From Grammothele lineata (taxonomy: Eukaryota > Basidiomycota > Agaricomycetes > Polyporales > Polyporaceae): a stretch of DNA of 64,000 nucleotides. Below the pieces are notes generated by a model. That model saw nothing but the letters and a program-made list of their open reading frames with translations, was not told the DNA's origin and made no database searches. This document shows positions 22,101 to 35,517 of this stretch, piece by piece (within the stretch, counting starts at the first letter, position 1; every line of letters starts with the position of its first letter). The translations under genes and the position numbers were made by a program. The stretch lies in assembly GCA_002150815.3 (NCBI GenBank), contig NDFF03000401.1:1-64000 (forward strand), written 5' to 3'.

Positions 22101-25100
22101 GGGGTCCCTCTCAGCATATAAAGTACGAACGAACATGGTCGAAGATATTCTTGTACTACATCCGCGGACCACCAGAGCTGCAAGTTTAGCACACTCAAAC
22201 GACTTACACATGTCAGCCCCAGCCGCTACTCGGTTCAAAACCTCCCGGAGTATCAGCGCGAGAGGGCTGACACGGAATGCCAAACAAGACACTCTTTGTT
22301 GACCACAACGGTCAGATGGCAGCATCACACACAAGTTGCCTTTCTCGACATGATGCGTAGGGTTGCCGACGCGACTCGATGTCAGAACTTCCGGGAAGTT
22401 CAACCACGCACAGACCTTGTGTTCCCTTCCTCTGCCATTGCCACGATACCAACTGCCCAACTGCTCCTCGAGAATGCTCGCGTTCCCGCGACGGACATGG
22501 TACTCCGCGGATGGGCCGTATGCCTGCGTGCTGCGGCACAGCGGCGTGGAGCGTCCACCAAAATCAAGTTTAGACGTCCGGGGTTCTACGGCCTGCGGCG
22601 CATGTGGCATGTCCTTCAGGTAAACTTCAAACCGGGCGTGTTTTTGCATTCGATTGTATACCTTTAGGGGCTTCTTCAACAGGCTGCGCACGCCGAGGTA
22701 GCACCGCGTGAACACTTGTACTAAGTATTGAAGTGTACAAGACACCGCGCGCAGCCCTCGCGCGTCCCTATACATTGTGCTAGACGTCCTAGCAGTACTG
22801 TCAGCTGCGCAGCTAAAGCACCGGCATGTATTGCAGAAAAGTTACGCACCGCATACTAGGACCGTGCGTGGCTGACGGCTGGCGCGGCAAGAATCGCGAA
22901 TTCAGAGTTGGCTAACAAAAGATGTTGAAGGGAGGCTGACAGCGGCGTCTCCCGATCGAGCGTCCTCAGACGGTCGTGCAGTGCGGCTGACGCTGGCTGA
23001 CGGTGACCACGCGCGCGGCGGGGGCTGCCACCCGCCGCGCTTCTTTCTCGGAAGCCTCCCAGAGCCAGCCACCTTCCTCCGCCTGAGAGCCCCGCTGAGT
23101 GCTAATTGCCCTGCCTTCTCACTCGCCCTACTGCTTCCTGAACTCACGACGTACGCCGATAGGAGATCGTTCGCCCCGGTGAGGAACCTGCACGCGCCCT
23201 TTCGAAGCCCCCAGGGCGTCCGGACCACCCCGGCCTCCGACTGCGGCGGGCTCTCAGCACGCGCGTGTGCGGTCGGGGGCGTCCCCGCGCACGCTTCCAT
23301 GGCCTCACTGAATGCGCACGGCTACTCTACGCCAAACCGGCTCTCAGCTGCGCGCGTCACGCGGGCGGGCGTACGCGTGTGCGCACGTAGGGACGCGGTC
23401 GTCCCGGCCCCGCACGAGAGGATCGAAGCCGGCCTTGCATCTCGTATTCGCCCGACTCGGAGGAGACTGAGGAACTGCGCGCGAGAGTTAGCTGGAAGGG
23501 TCCTTCGCGTGAAGAAGGAGGCACAGCGCGGGGGTCCCGGGCTCAGAAGAGAAGAGAGATACATAGGAGTTCACTCACTAGTCAGCCATGCGCAGCATAG
23601 GCAGGCCATACCGGGCTTGGTTCTAATCTGACTGTACTGTGACTGACTCACGAGCACGGCCAGTACGCCTGAACGACCGCGATCCAGCATCGCACTACCG
23701 CGAACCTCCCTCGGACCCTGTTGCGTTCGCGCTATGTCAGAACGTTGTGCGGTGGGAGCGCGCGAGCCCGCTAATTGCTAATTGCCCCCTCTGACCTTCG
23801 ATCATTGCTAAATCGACGCACCTCTGATCACGCTTTGCATTGGCACGCCTCCTTCGATGCTCTATTCAGGGCGCCTTCTCCAGAACTCAGCATCAGCATC
23901 GCGCTTCGCGGGCCTGCAGGTGACGAAATCCCGCGTCGTCATCAGCATCGCGCGAAGAGCCACGGACGAAGTACTGTAAGTACATACTAAGCACTTGTTT
24001 GAACTTACTCGGATTACAGCTCGCTCTCCCTCGCCCGCGACGCCGCCGCACTAGTGGGGCCCCCGGACTCGGAGGAGCTCGCCGAGCTGAGCCCGTGCCT
24101 GCGCAGCGTGGTTCTGGGCCCTATTGGTGGGTGCTGTAATGTACAGTAATGCTGCGCCCCAGGCGTACGAGCCTGCTCCAGCGCGACCGGGCCGAATGCA
24201 GGGCCCGTTTGCGCGCCTACTTACGTCCAGTAAGTAAGTCGTAGTACCGCGCAAGGAGTCGCGAGCATTACGCACCTGGTGGGAAAGCACCCGCCTCACC
24301 GACGTGCCACGGGTGCCGCACCGGCGCCGGCGCGCGCATGCATGTCTTTGTCGCGAGACGTCAATGTTACACTTTGGACGCATCCACGCATCCGCCCGTC
24401 GAAGGGCGGCGCGGGCGCGCAATGGCAGAACAGCAGAACAGCAGAGGCAACAGCTGCTGGCAGGCGCGCCGCACTTCGGTCGCGCGTGTGGGTCCTCGAG
24501 GGCTTCCGAGTCATCCTGTCAGCCACGTCGCAATGAACTGAGCCAGTGCTCATGAGTGCTCGTGAAAAACGTCCTAGATGGACATAAGGGAGGAGGAGTC
24601 AGCCACATCTTGCTCGGACTCGAACTGCGAATCCGAACCCTCACCTAAAGCCGAAGTGACGCTGCACCACGGTCCACTGCGAGCCGCGGCCGCGCCGCGC
24701 GCGTCCGGCGCCGCGACGCGTAATGCGCGTGCGTGTGCATGTCCGACGCCTTGAGCTTCGTCAGTGGTCACCGTGCGCACGCCGAAATCATACCGCGACG
24801 GGCCCGAGCCTATGTCATGCCACACCTCACCCACACCCCACGCTGGCAATGAGGTGAGAAAGTGAACCTTGGTGTCTGAGCTTGCCACTTGGAGCTTGAG
24901 CTTGACAGAAGTGGCCGACGTTGCAATTGGCAACGGCCACGCTGCGTTCGGGATTCGGGCCCAATGATCACGGTCAGGGTGGGCGCGCGCGGGTGGGGCG
25001 CGCACGTACGTGTACGTACATACGTGCCTTGTCTCTCGCTCCCTCGGAGTCGGCCATGCCAACGTTAACGTTCTGCTGCGAAGGGTACGTACCGTACCTG

Positions 25101-27556
25101 CGCACACGGTGACGTACGTGTCCGTACGTGGTGGGCGTGCGTGGTGCCATTCCGACGCGTGCGGTATGTAGACTTGCACTTGCAAGCCCGTGAGGGCGGG
25201 CGGACCTTCAGCGAACCCTGACGCATACGTATTTGCGGTAATTCTAAAGGAAGCTCGGAAAGAGGTCATATAGTAGGTCCCAGCAGGAGGATAGAGAGGG
25301 AGGTCCGTGCCGGCGCGGAAGTCTCACTCTGACGCGAGCACCTGCCAGCCGCCATTCTATTCCTCCCATTCTACCGGGCACGCTACGCACCCCATTCCGG
25401 GTATACATAGAGCGCGCAACGTCGAAGCCTCCTCGCGCGTGGTCGGCGTGAGGGCGAGCACGGGTGCGCGAGGGACTGTGGGTGTGGCGCGCCCGCGCGC
25501 GACGAACCTTCTGTCAGAATTGACATACTCATTACTCACGCCAGTGAGACGACTCAGAGCCTCGGACTTCAAAATTTACCATTCAGAAACCCGTCGTCGC
25601 GTCGTATCGCGCCGCGTCGGAGTCGCGGCGAAGTCCGCATGAACCCCGAGCGAAAACACTGTATCCCTCGAATCCCGTGCACTTAGCCCTCTTCCCTCAT
25701 TTTCCACAAGCCGGCAACACAGATCCTCCTCGGATCCCGAGCGGCGAGGGTGGCACAACGCGTCGCCGCCCGTCGCTCGCGTGGCTTCTATATGTGCGTC
25801 TCCGTAGCGAGGGTTGTCTGTCGGGGTAAACCTTTTGCAGCCCGTAGAGAACAAGAAAGTGACGAATATTAATGGTCGGTCGGGTCGGAAAATCGAACAC
25901 CGAACACCGAAAGTCGAAAATCGAAAAGCGAAAATCGGCGTCGGGCCCGGCGCACGGCGGCGTCGCCGCGCGCCGTGCGGAGCTCGTCACGTCGTGTGCT
26001 CATACGCTCACGACTCGCACGTTCGCGCCACAGATCGAGCTCGAATTCCGAGTCCTGCTTTATCCCGCCGAGTATCCCGCCGAGTCCCGCGCGGGCCGAG
26101 GAATACGAATAGGAGATCATGGAAAGTCGTACAAGGATCGGCGCGCAGCCCCTATGCTCCACGAGTACGCATACATACAACCGCATACTAGGACAACGGA
26201 CAAACATACTCCGAGGGAACTTTGGTAGATGCGCACGCAGGCGTCCTGGTATGCGGTACATATAAGTATGTGACGGTGCCACCCACATACGGATACGTCG
26301 ATCGACGGCGTACACCGCACGGCGCAGCGCCACCCACGTATATGTACGCATGGCGCGAGTGCGAGTACCGCTGTACATGCATGTAGATCTAGAAATCTGG
26401 AAGTCGGCAGTGAAGATCTCAAACGGAGTACAATACGCCCACCAAAGTTCGAAACGAATGTCTGCGATATTCGATATTCGGTACACTAGCAGTACCGCTG
26501 ACTGAGCTGCTGTTTACAAGTCCGAGCATGTGTACACTATACTGCACTACTTGCTATGTCAAACTATCTACACATCATATACAACCGCAAGCGCGGTCGT
26601 CTCTCCCCACACCGAGCGCTCGCTCGCTCGCAAACTCGAAGAAACGAACTCGAAGAAGCGCAGAAAGCATAGAAAAGCGCGGCAAGATATGAAGATGCAA
26701 TGTATTGCGCGAAGCAAACAAGCAAGCAAGGCGTAGAGAACGTGTGTTGTGGTGTGTAATATCATCTGGTCTGCGCGTCGCCCCCTCTCTCTGTGGAGGG
26801 GGGCGCGCGCGAGTACGAATAAGGAGTGTGTACTTGTAAGGGCGATTAAGGTCGGCCGTGTGCGATAGGGTATGAATACACTGTAGTAAAATTGACGTAT
26901 GGGAAGATGCTTTGCGAATGGACACAGTCGGGTGCGCGTGACGAAGTGCGAAAAATGCCACAGAAAACGGTGAGACGAGAACGAGGACACGGATGGTAAT
27001 GCTACGGAGGCGCGAAGTGCGTGATGATAACGTCGGTAGAAATGCAAGCGGAACAAGATGATGATGGCGATAGTCGGCGGGGGAAGCCAAGAGCGCGGTG
27101 CGCATATGAAGCAAGCAAGACGAAGACGGCCCTGGCCGAACAGGCGGCCACTGAGATGAGCGGCGTCGAAGAGGAGTGGTGCGAGCGAGCGATTACGGCG
27201 GGGGAAGGTACGGTAAACACCCCGCGCGTTCTGGTACGCGGCAGGCGTGCGTGAGGAGCCGGTCCTGACGTGGGAGCGCGCGGCGCGGCTCGGCGCGGCG
27301 CGAGGCTCTCCAGTCGGGGTCCCAAGCGATCCGGCGAAAGCTACTGATACATCGGGGTGGGCGCGTCCGAGAGCAGTCGGGGTATCGGAGGCGGCGAGTC
27401 GTTGCGATGGTGGTACAGCGGGTATATAGAATTTCGTCCCGCGGAGCTGTCGAGCACAAGCTCGTATGTCGCATTGGCGTGAAGGCGGAGGGCTGGGTAA
27501 GCTCTCAGGCTTGACAACGGAGAGGAGAGTGGAGCAGGGAGGAAGGGAGCATAGGC
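19121..27556. other. 8.4-kb gene-poor region
   Basis: No gene that I can defend. Several strings look like short introns on the plus strand: about 20362-20417, 20825-20862, 21660-21693, 22024-22075 and 23976-24019. The exon pieces around the last one read RVVISIARRATDEVL joined to SLARDAAALVGPPDSEELAEL, which looks protein-like, but the frames soon close. An open frame at 21694-21995 (with KCEWKGPFDIVRSRNLRRL) is similar. These may be decayed genes. The stretch also has TACGTA-rich DNA (24990-25135) and a CGAAAATCGAAA-type repeat (25890-25940). Long frames such as 22059-22775 and 26568-27626 (minus) or 22981-23631 (plus) show no domains. Confidence 0.45.
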
Positions 27557-28672
27557 TCAACCTTCGTGGAAGCCAGAGACACCCGATAGTCGCCGAGATT
27601 CCCTCGCGCGGGCGACTGCCTCCCAATAGGGAGTCTGTTTCGCCTGGAGACCGCGGAGGAGGCCGACGATGGCAAGCCGGACCTTGGGGAGGTAGCGCGA
27701 GAGGACTTCTGGTGATGGGTCCTCCGCGAGCAGACCCTCAAGGATACTCCGAAGCGTTGCTGGTGCGTCGAACAGATCGCTAGAACAAGACACGAGATGA
27801 GTCCACTGGTTCACAACCTTGTTGTGAATGTAAAGAAAAGCCAAGCAAGCCAAAGTGGAACTCAAAAAATGGTGCGACGCGGATAGGGACAAGGGGTGGA
27901 TAAGGTTAATAGTACGGCGTCACAAGGTCTAAGCGTGTACCCCGAAGACACAAACAAAAATGGACCACAAGGGTAGTGTGTCGCCTACGAATGAACGCAT
28001 GGCGTGTGGATACCAATGGAGACGGTCAGGTACAGTTGCCCGGGCCGCCGAAGACAGGTGGATACAATAAGCGACAGAAAGGCGCGTACCCCGTGCAGCT
28101 CCGCGGACCGAAAAGGAGCGCTGGTTACGGGGTAGGCGTGGAAGGAAAGGGCGAAGGATAACGGGAAAAAATGAATGAGATTGGATGAAAAGAATATGTA
28201 CAGAAGAGAAGGAAGCAAAGGTAGCGCAGCAAAGCGAAACTCACCTCATGTCAACGCCCACACGCCAAAATGCACGGACTGTCGAATCGAACTGGCCGGC
28301 AACAAGAACGAACGCGTCGCTAACATCCTCGTCCGACGAGGTCCCGTGTGCCCAGAGGCTGAGGACGTCCTGTAGCTGCTTGGTGAGGCTGAGCAGACGC
28401 GATACCGCGCGCTGAACCTCTGTTTCTGAACGGGAGGAGCTGAGGGGAGAGACGGGGGAGGAGGCTGTCGAGGAGACTGTGCATGTGGAGTCTGCAGAAT
28501 CAGGCCGGCGAAGCGTCTGTAGGGGACGAATTGAAGACCGGTATGCGTTGAACGGAAAGAGGAAACGTACGCTGACGCTGATCTGGGAGGGCTTGGGGAG
28601 TTTGCGGGGCCAGGACATGGGGCTCATGGGCTGGCCAATGACGAAGCTGCTGGGGTGGATAGGGACCTGCAT
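27557..28672 (-). CDS. Bud6 N-terminal-domain protein, short form
   Basis: Bud6 (Aip3) is an actin- and formin-binding polarity protein. Two exons, 28672-28245 and 27779-27557, encode 216 aa. From about residue 95, TEVQRAVSRLLSLTKQLQDV, LWAHGTSSDEDVSDAFVLV, VDMSDLFDAPATLRSILEGL and RYLPKVRLAIVGLLRGLQ follow the N-terminal domain of fungal Bud6, and the junction DMS-DLF falls exactly where the intron is removed. The protein then stops (SGFHEG). In the family this domain is followed by several hundred residues including the actin- and formin-binding core, and no trace of that core is seen downstream on this strand. A GTTGAG string at the stop could be a weak donor to unseen exons. The single intron is long (465 nt) for this genome. 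It is either a stand-alone domain paralogue or a truncated gene. Confidence 0.82.
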
Positions 28673-31600
28673 GGTAGATAGCGGTAGTAGAGGCAGGTAG
28701 GGAGGGACGGAGAGCAGGGGACAGAGAGGCAGGCGGACGGGCGGCGAGGAAAGGGCGGGAAGGGGAGGAATGCGGGCCTTAAGTAGATAAGGGACGCGTC
28801 CGGGCTCGGGATGGGATCTGGGCTAAGGAGAAGCGTCCGTCGAGGGCGGGAGGGGCGGTAGCGCCGGGCGGCTTCCTATGGCACATTCGCCCGGCAACGC
28901 TCCCGGCGGACTCGCCGCCACAACGGGTCTGCACTTCGAATTATGTAATTCTCCAGTGCACCGGAATCTGTCACCCACCCACATGGCTAACCTGAGCGCC
29001 CTGGATCGCAGATCTATCCATCACCGTCCTCCGTATCTCCTCCGTCCAGGCGCCGATACCGTCCCAGAAGTCGCCAGGGCGGCGCTGGGACTGGGGAGAG
29101 GGGACGAGGACGAGCGGAGGCGAGTGGGGAACTGCGGAGGGCCCGGCATGGGCTTGTGCTGGGGTCGTCTGGCTGACACGAGACCGGCGACTGCGAGCTT
29201 CCAGAAGGGCAGGGGAAGCACCCGTACGCAACTTATCTCAGATCGCATGTGCCCCAGCTGAGGCCGGATTTCAGTTCGCGCGCGTTGCCGCGTTCGAGCC
29301 GCTTCCCCACGCGGAACGGCCGGTCGCCCACGTATGATGGCAAATGTGTATATTTATTAGTTTTGGCGCACGCGCCGATTAGCCGAGCCGCGCCACATTT
29401 ATCCAGCATAACGCGCGAAACTAATCATTTCGCAGATTGCGCGCGCGCGCGCGCCCTGCTCATGCCCCGCGCGCGCACTTTTCGCTTAACCGAGATGTCT
29501 CTCGATTGCCTCGAATACCTTCCTAGACGTCATGTAGATGCGTTCTTTACTATATCCATACATTTCCCCCTTGATATACCACTGGTCCTCCCACAACATG
29601 CGACTAGAGGTAATTGGGCCCGGGAGATAGGTTGATTAACATTAATCCGTGTGACTTCGACTGAGTAGAGGTACTACTTATTGGTACTTGACTGGGGCTG
29701 TCTATGCCGGAAAACCGGGCAGCTTAAGCAAACACATCATACCAAGCTTCCTGATTCATCCTGGTGTGGATTATGATAACACCGTGGGCACGTTATGGAG
29801 CTCTAGAGGTGAATGCCTCGAATCTCAGAGTGCCAGATTCCACCTGGAGCCTTTGAAGTTGCACCCTCGGAGCTGAGTCTCGAGCTCTAGGCCTTTGGGC
29901 AACTAAGTAGTCACCACTGCCTACTCCGAGTCTTGTTTTGACGGATGCTATGGAGGGTTGTTACTGTGGCAAGCAGTGTTTTGGTTCATCTGCTAGTGCT
30001 CTTGGGTCCGGAGGCGATCTTGGGCTGGGATCACTCAGTAGCTACTAGTAGTCACAGTGTTGTTTTTCACCCCGGCCCTTGCCTACACGTGTCTTACAAT
30101 AAGTAGTGACCTCCCTTGAGATACTAGACTCGGAAAGCGAGTATATATCTCATTACGACAAGAATCATAGCAAGAGACCGGTTCTGTTAATCGTCACAAG
30201 TGCCCACGGGGCAGTCGGCTTCGTGAGACCCCCTCGAGTCGGAGCCTAGAGGCTCTTACCAACTTGAAGCCTCGCATGACTGTCAGTGACTCATGTCGGT
30301 ATTGTGATTGATTAGTAACTACATTACTTCTGTGGTCCGCATATGCAGAGCCCATAGCAGTCATTAAGTATCTCCAGGCTCTCGGACATGTCGAAGCGAT
30401 CGAGCGAGTCTGAGTCAGTGTTCGCATGGTCCGCCTACAAGCCGGGCCGGTGTTCCCGAATACAGCGCATTTTGAGACCATCTTAGACAGCAGAATAGCT
30501 GAGTGTTCCCCCTTCAAACTTCATATATTGCATCAATACGTATACTATTCCTCAAATATGGTGTTTTAAGGCTCATATGCGACGTATATACGAGATCGAG
30601 GCGAAGAGGACTCGATGGTCCCTCCCTTGGGCGCCTACCGAGCGGACCCTTGTCAAGGCCTCAATTAGACGCCTGTCGCTTCTGACGGGCGTCTAGTGCG
30701 GCGCGCGCGCGCTGTGCATGGTGTGCGCGCGCGCGGGCTTACATTTTGATAAGCGCGGTACAATAATAAATGTACACATTTGCCTTCATACCCACGCGGC
30801 CCTTTATTGGCTCTCCGTCCCTGCCAATGCCACTCGCCATCCGCCTGCCCGTTTTCCCACCGTCCCCGGCCCGCCCTTCCCCTCGAGGCCGTCCGTCGAC
30901 GAGTCATCCAAAGCCTCCACGTCTGTCCCGTCCCCGACGTCTGACTCAACTACCGTCAGCATTCGCTCTTTCCAGACCTCTTCTCCGAATGTTGCCCCCA
31001 CCGCCCCCACGTCCGTTTGTGTAAGCTGTTTCTATATTCCGACTTGAGGCAGCTCAGCAGGTCTATACCAAGCATAATGCCATCACCATCATGATTCATC
31101 CCTCTCACAGCTTCCCCTCATCGATGCTGAATCCCGCATCCGCACTCTACCCGGATTTGGTGCACAGGCGCATCATCGCATCGTCAGAGCCCGCGCTCTT
31201 CCCTTTCTCTTCCCGGGCCCTTCCTCCGACTTCTCCGCACCCTCCGACTTCCTCTCCTAGCAGCCCCCAGGCCTTCTCCGCATCCGGCGTTTCCGGGTGC
31301 ACACCTCCGCGCACCACGTTCCCCGGCTGTCCGACACGCCGCTCCAGACGTACGCCCACAACCGTCCTCCACACTCCGGAAACCCGCCCTCCGACCGCCC
31401 TGTCCACCCCCGCTTAGCCGCTAAGCACCCGAAAGTACAATGGCATACATAATATGAGCGCTCGCCCAGACGCACTCGAGCGCCGTCGACGCGCCCTGCG
31501 CCCGCGCGTTGCCTAGCCAATCCGGCGCGCACCCCTAACTCGACCCCGCCCGACCGTCACCGAGCGTCCGAGCCTGCAGTGCGCACGCAGCGTGCGCTAG

Positions 31601-34600
31601 TAGCACCGTCGTCCCCAAGGCGGGCCTCCAGGGCTCCAGGGTTCTCACGGCGGCGCTGGACGTTGGACCCTGTCGCACCTACGCCGGCCACGTCTGGCGG
31701 AGGGCGCATAACCATGCCAATGGGGATGTGGTGGCAGCCACGACGACGCTGCGTCGGTGCGACGCGTCCTCACTGGCTGCCAGCCCGCTCGGCCACTCAG
31801 TCGCTGAGGGTGCGCATCGCGATCGCGCCTGACACCTCCGAGCTGGCTCCGACACTCCTCCTCCTGCGCCGCGTCGACACGACGGTGATGCGCCGCGGGA
31901 TCATTTCTGCACTTGATCCCTCTGTCAGCCTGAAGCTCCCGCGCATCCCGCGCCGCGCGACGAGCCTAAACCTGAAGCTCGAAGCTCGAAGCTCGACTCC
32001 ACACGCCCGTGAACCCGCCATTGTCAATCCATGGAGCGCCACACCGCGAACTCCGAGGCCGTCGCTCATCCCCCGGACCGTCCGACGCTAGCCACAACGG
32101 GCCCGGCCATACCGCGCGCTGCGCACGCACCACCCGCGCCCGCCGCCCGCCTTGATGCTCCTATCCCCCCATCCCTCCGCACGCCTCCTTAGTGCGCGCG
32201 CGGACATTGTCGACGCGTTTCCGAGCCCGCTCACTTCGAATCTCCGAGACATACGTTGCGTGGCGAGTGGGGCGCGGGCAGCCCCTATAGAGGTGCCCTG
32301 CAGCTGCTAGTTTACGATCTCGCATCGCGCGGCGCGCTCCTATGTGCGCGTGCGCGTCGCGATCGGGTCGGCTTGGTCCGTGTATACGTATGCTAGCTGG
32401 CTAGTCGGTTGTTCGTATGTATCCCGCCCGCCCGCCCGTGGTCGCAACATGAGGAGGCTAGAAGCACGCCGCTGGCGCCCCGCGGCGCCGGCGCGCCTCC
32501 CATCGGTGCTCGAGGAGCTCTTTCGAACTTTTCGAACGGACGTTCCGAACGTTCTGAACCTCGTCGAGTTCCGCCTAGAGCAGCAGCTTCCCTGCCTCGC
32601 CTTGCCTCACGCGCCGTCGCCTAAGCACATACGTAGCCAGCGAGCGGTAACGTCAAGATCAGCCACCACGAACCCGAGCCCGACCCCGACCCCGAGTCCA
32701 AGCTCGAGGCGCGTTTGCTCCCCCCGTGCAGCCCGGGATCTGCGACGCGTCCGCTAGTGGGTAAGTAAGTAGGGGCACGAGACCGCGGCGTTGGGGAGAG
32801 CGCGCCACGCCGGCCCCTCCCCCGGTAGCCCGGACGGAGTCCGAGCTCGGGATGCCGCTATCCCCGGAGCCCCCACCCTGAGCGTCGAGCGTCGAGCGGG
32901 TCGAGCGGGTGGGCGGGTCGGGTGGGTGGGCGACACGGTCCGCGGATGGACGGGCAGAGGCGGGTGTTTCAATATTCTCGCTTGGGCTTCCCTGAAGTGC
33001 TGTTGAATACAGTTAAGGTTGCGAGCTCGAGAGAGTCGAGGTGAAGGCGGGCTGCTGCGCGCGACGCGACGCGACGGGGCGGGCGCAGCGGCCCTCCCGA
33101 CGTGCCCGTGCCCGCCCCGGCCGTCGTGCGTGTACGTACATACAGTGCTGGCATACATACATATACAGTACATATCTATGCATGCGATCGCGAGTCGCGA
33201 CGGACGCGACGAGCGGCGCCTTGAGGCTGCAATAGCAGCAGCGGCCCCGAGCGCTGTCGGACCTCGCGCCTCGCTTATGAGTCGTCTATCGTCAATCCTC
33301 TATCGCGACGCGCGACGCGTGACGCACTACGCGCGAAGTCGCGACACGCGAGCCAATCGAGCGCGTCGCGACCGCCGACCGCCCCGGGGCGCATTTCGCG
33401 CGACGCGGATTCTCCAGACTCCGAGGACTCCGGCCGCGTGTGTGCACGGGCGGGGGCACGGGCGGCACGAGTCCGGGGCGGCGCCGGGGTTTGGCCCGGG
33501 GTTATGTTGGCGTTTACTTCACGGTACGGGGTGCGGGGTCCGGGTCCGGAGCTAGGGTCCATTCACGGCGCCGCGCGCTGCGGCCGACACGCCGCGGGTC
33601 GCAACCTACGCTAGGTATGCATAAACGGACACGTTTTCGTGTAATTTGGGGCTTGTGCTGTAAGAGCGTGTCGAGCCGGAGAGGGGTACGAGAACGTTGC
33701 TTATTGCACCGCTAGCGGCCCTGACGGGCTTGTGGGTGGGATTCATAAGAAGGGTGTAAGTGGGCGCCTGTGCTGCGTGGAACGTTCAGGCTCGTAATTG
33801 CTAGCTATCGTGGATATTGCGGTGGTGGCCAGATATCCAGTATATGCGGACGTATAGATCTCGAGTCGCCTGGAAGTGAGTGCAATATTGTTCCATGGTC
33901 TGCCAGCTCCTCGCAGTCCTGGCTTCTGGATCCACGAAAGCCATCAGAACTGGGAATGCGCTTAGTACACAACAATAGGACCGCGTAGCTGTAGCCGAGA
34001 CGTTCTTGCTTCCCAACCAGGCAAATTCGGGAATGAGTCCTATTCAAAGGTCTCCGTAATTCGGGATGACAAGCGTGTTTTCCTGTCGGGATAATTACGA
34101 ACCTCTTACGGCGTTCGTGGCCCCAGAATATGCGCAGCCGGCCGGGATCGCGTTTGGGCCGCCGTAAGCCAATATTCCAATGGAACGTCCCGAGTGTGGC
34201 GTGCTTGGCCGCAAAGAACTAAATGTTTTGAATAAGGGTAGAGAAAATAGTGTCCTGCGGATGCGTTCGATAGAGAAAGGACCCTACGGCTGCGTACCGA
34301 TATGTGGACGAGCACGAGATTGGATCTGTCACGCTAAAACGGGCGGCAAGGAATAGAAGACAGCGTGTTATTAGCCTCGAGGAGCATGTTGCTGTTCTGG
34401 ATATCCAAAATCTCACCACTGTGACCACGAATAGCCAGGAAGGTAGGCGTCGTATGCCTCGTTGCTGGATAGACAGATATCCTGGCGGGCAAGGAGGAGA
34501 TTCAAAGAACTTGAGGAGATAGCGCAAGGTGGATAACATCAGCTGATGCGCCGATTCTGTCCCGATTTCGATTCCCGCGCCCCTCCCGACGCGCGCCTAG

Positions 34601-35517
34601 CGACGCGTGCTTCATCGCGAGGTCGTGGCCAAGGTCGACCGCGAGTCGTCGGTCGTCCCTACACGTTTTCTGAACTCGTCTTTCACCGCTCAGACTAGTC
34701 GTTTGTCTTGCTCACCCTGGCGCTCTCTGAGTCAACTGCGGACTGTTCGGACTGACGCCATAACCGCAACCGCACCGCCCGAGGACGACTCGGCCTACTC
34801 CTTGTTTCCTTTACGACTCTTCGACACCTCGGCATCCGCACGGGCACGCCGGCCATACACGTCCAGATATCTGCATACTAGATTACGCAAATAGGGGCCC
34901 AGCGGAGACAGGAACGATAGGGAATCGACGCATACACTCGGCGTGCGCGGTATTACCGGAATCCAGTGAGTGCTTCTCTTTCCTTCGTCCCGCTTCCCGT
35001 CCACCTCCTCGCCGCGGTTTCTCGAATTGCCTGTGGAGGAAGAAAGGAGCGGTTATTTCCGCGCGCGACGGGGGTGGGGTATTCCCGAGTACGCGCGAGG
35101 CGGATGCAGGCGGTGCCGTCGTTCACTGCCTCCTGGGTCATGAAGACGTGGGCTGGTTTGGCAAGTGTTGTGCGCAGACCGAGATTCGCGTCCGTGGATG
35201 CGGATTGTACTTCCATTATGCTCCGTCAGGAGGCGGCAGGTCCCTAGGATAATTGGCTCGCCTCCGTCGAGGTGACATCTCGCATGCAGGCATTTGCTTC
35301 TCCCGCTGCCTCGCGTGTGGTAGATTTGAGGCCACGAGCCATCTTCCATGCTTTTCTTGGACGGAGCACATGGTCATTCCGTTACTGACTCTCAACTTAC
35401 ATTCAGCATACCACAATTTGAACTATCACGAAGTTAGGACGGCCTCTCGTACCCTGGGACGCTCGTTTATTACCTTCCATACGCTTAAACTACACGTAAC
35501 GCTATTTTCTAGAGACT
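28673..35517. other. 6.8-kb gene-poor region
   Basis: No gene supported. The part next to Bud6 probably holds its promoter. A minus-strand piece near 28971-29100 (DFWDGIGAWTEEIRRTVMD) looks protein-like but is isolated. Alternating GC runs occur at 29446-29462 and around 30700-30740, a GAAGCTC-type triplet repeat at 31975-31998, and a G-rich GGGTGGGCGGGT-type run at about 32897-32932. Long frames at 31579-32091, 32344-32757 and 33019-33555 are Arg/Pro/Ala-rich without domains. Confidence 0.45.

Noticed and set aside
22059..22775. 238-codon minus-strand frame considered as a gene
   Set aside because: No recognisable domain, no introns with matching phase, and the opposite strand is equally open; not supported.
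22981..23631. 216-codon plus-strand frame
   Set aside because: Low-complexity Arg/Ala/Pro composition and no similarity recognised; probably chance in GC-rich DNA.
26568..27626. 352-codon minus-strand open frame downstream of Bud6
   Set aside because: Tested as a continuation of Bud6 (core region), but no part resembles it. The Arg/Pro/Ala/Ser-rich composition is typical of GC-rich DNA read out of frame.
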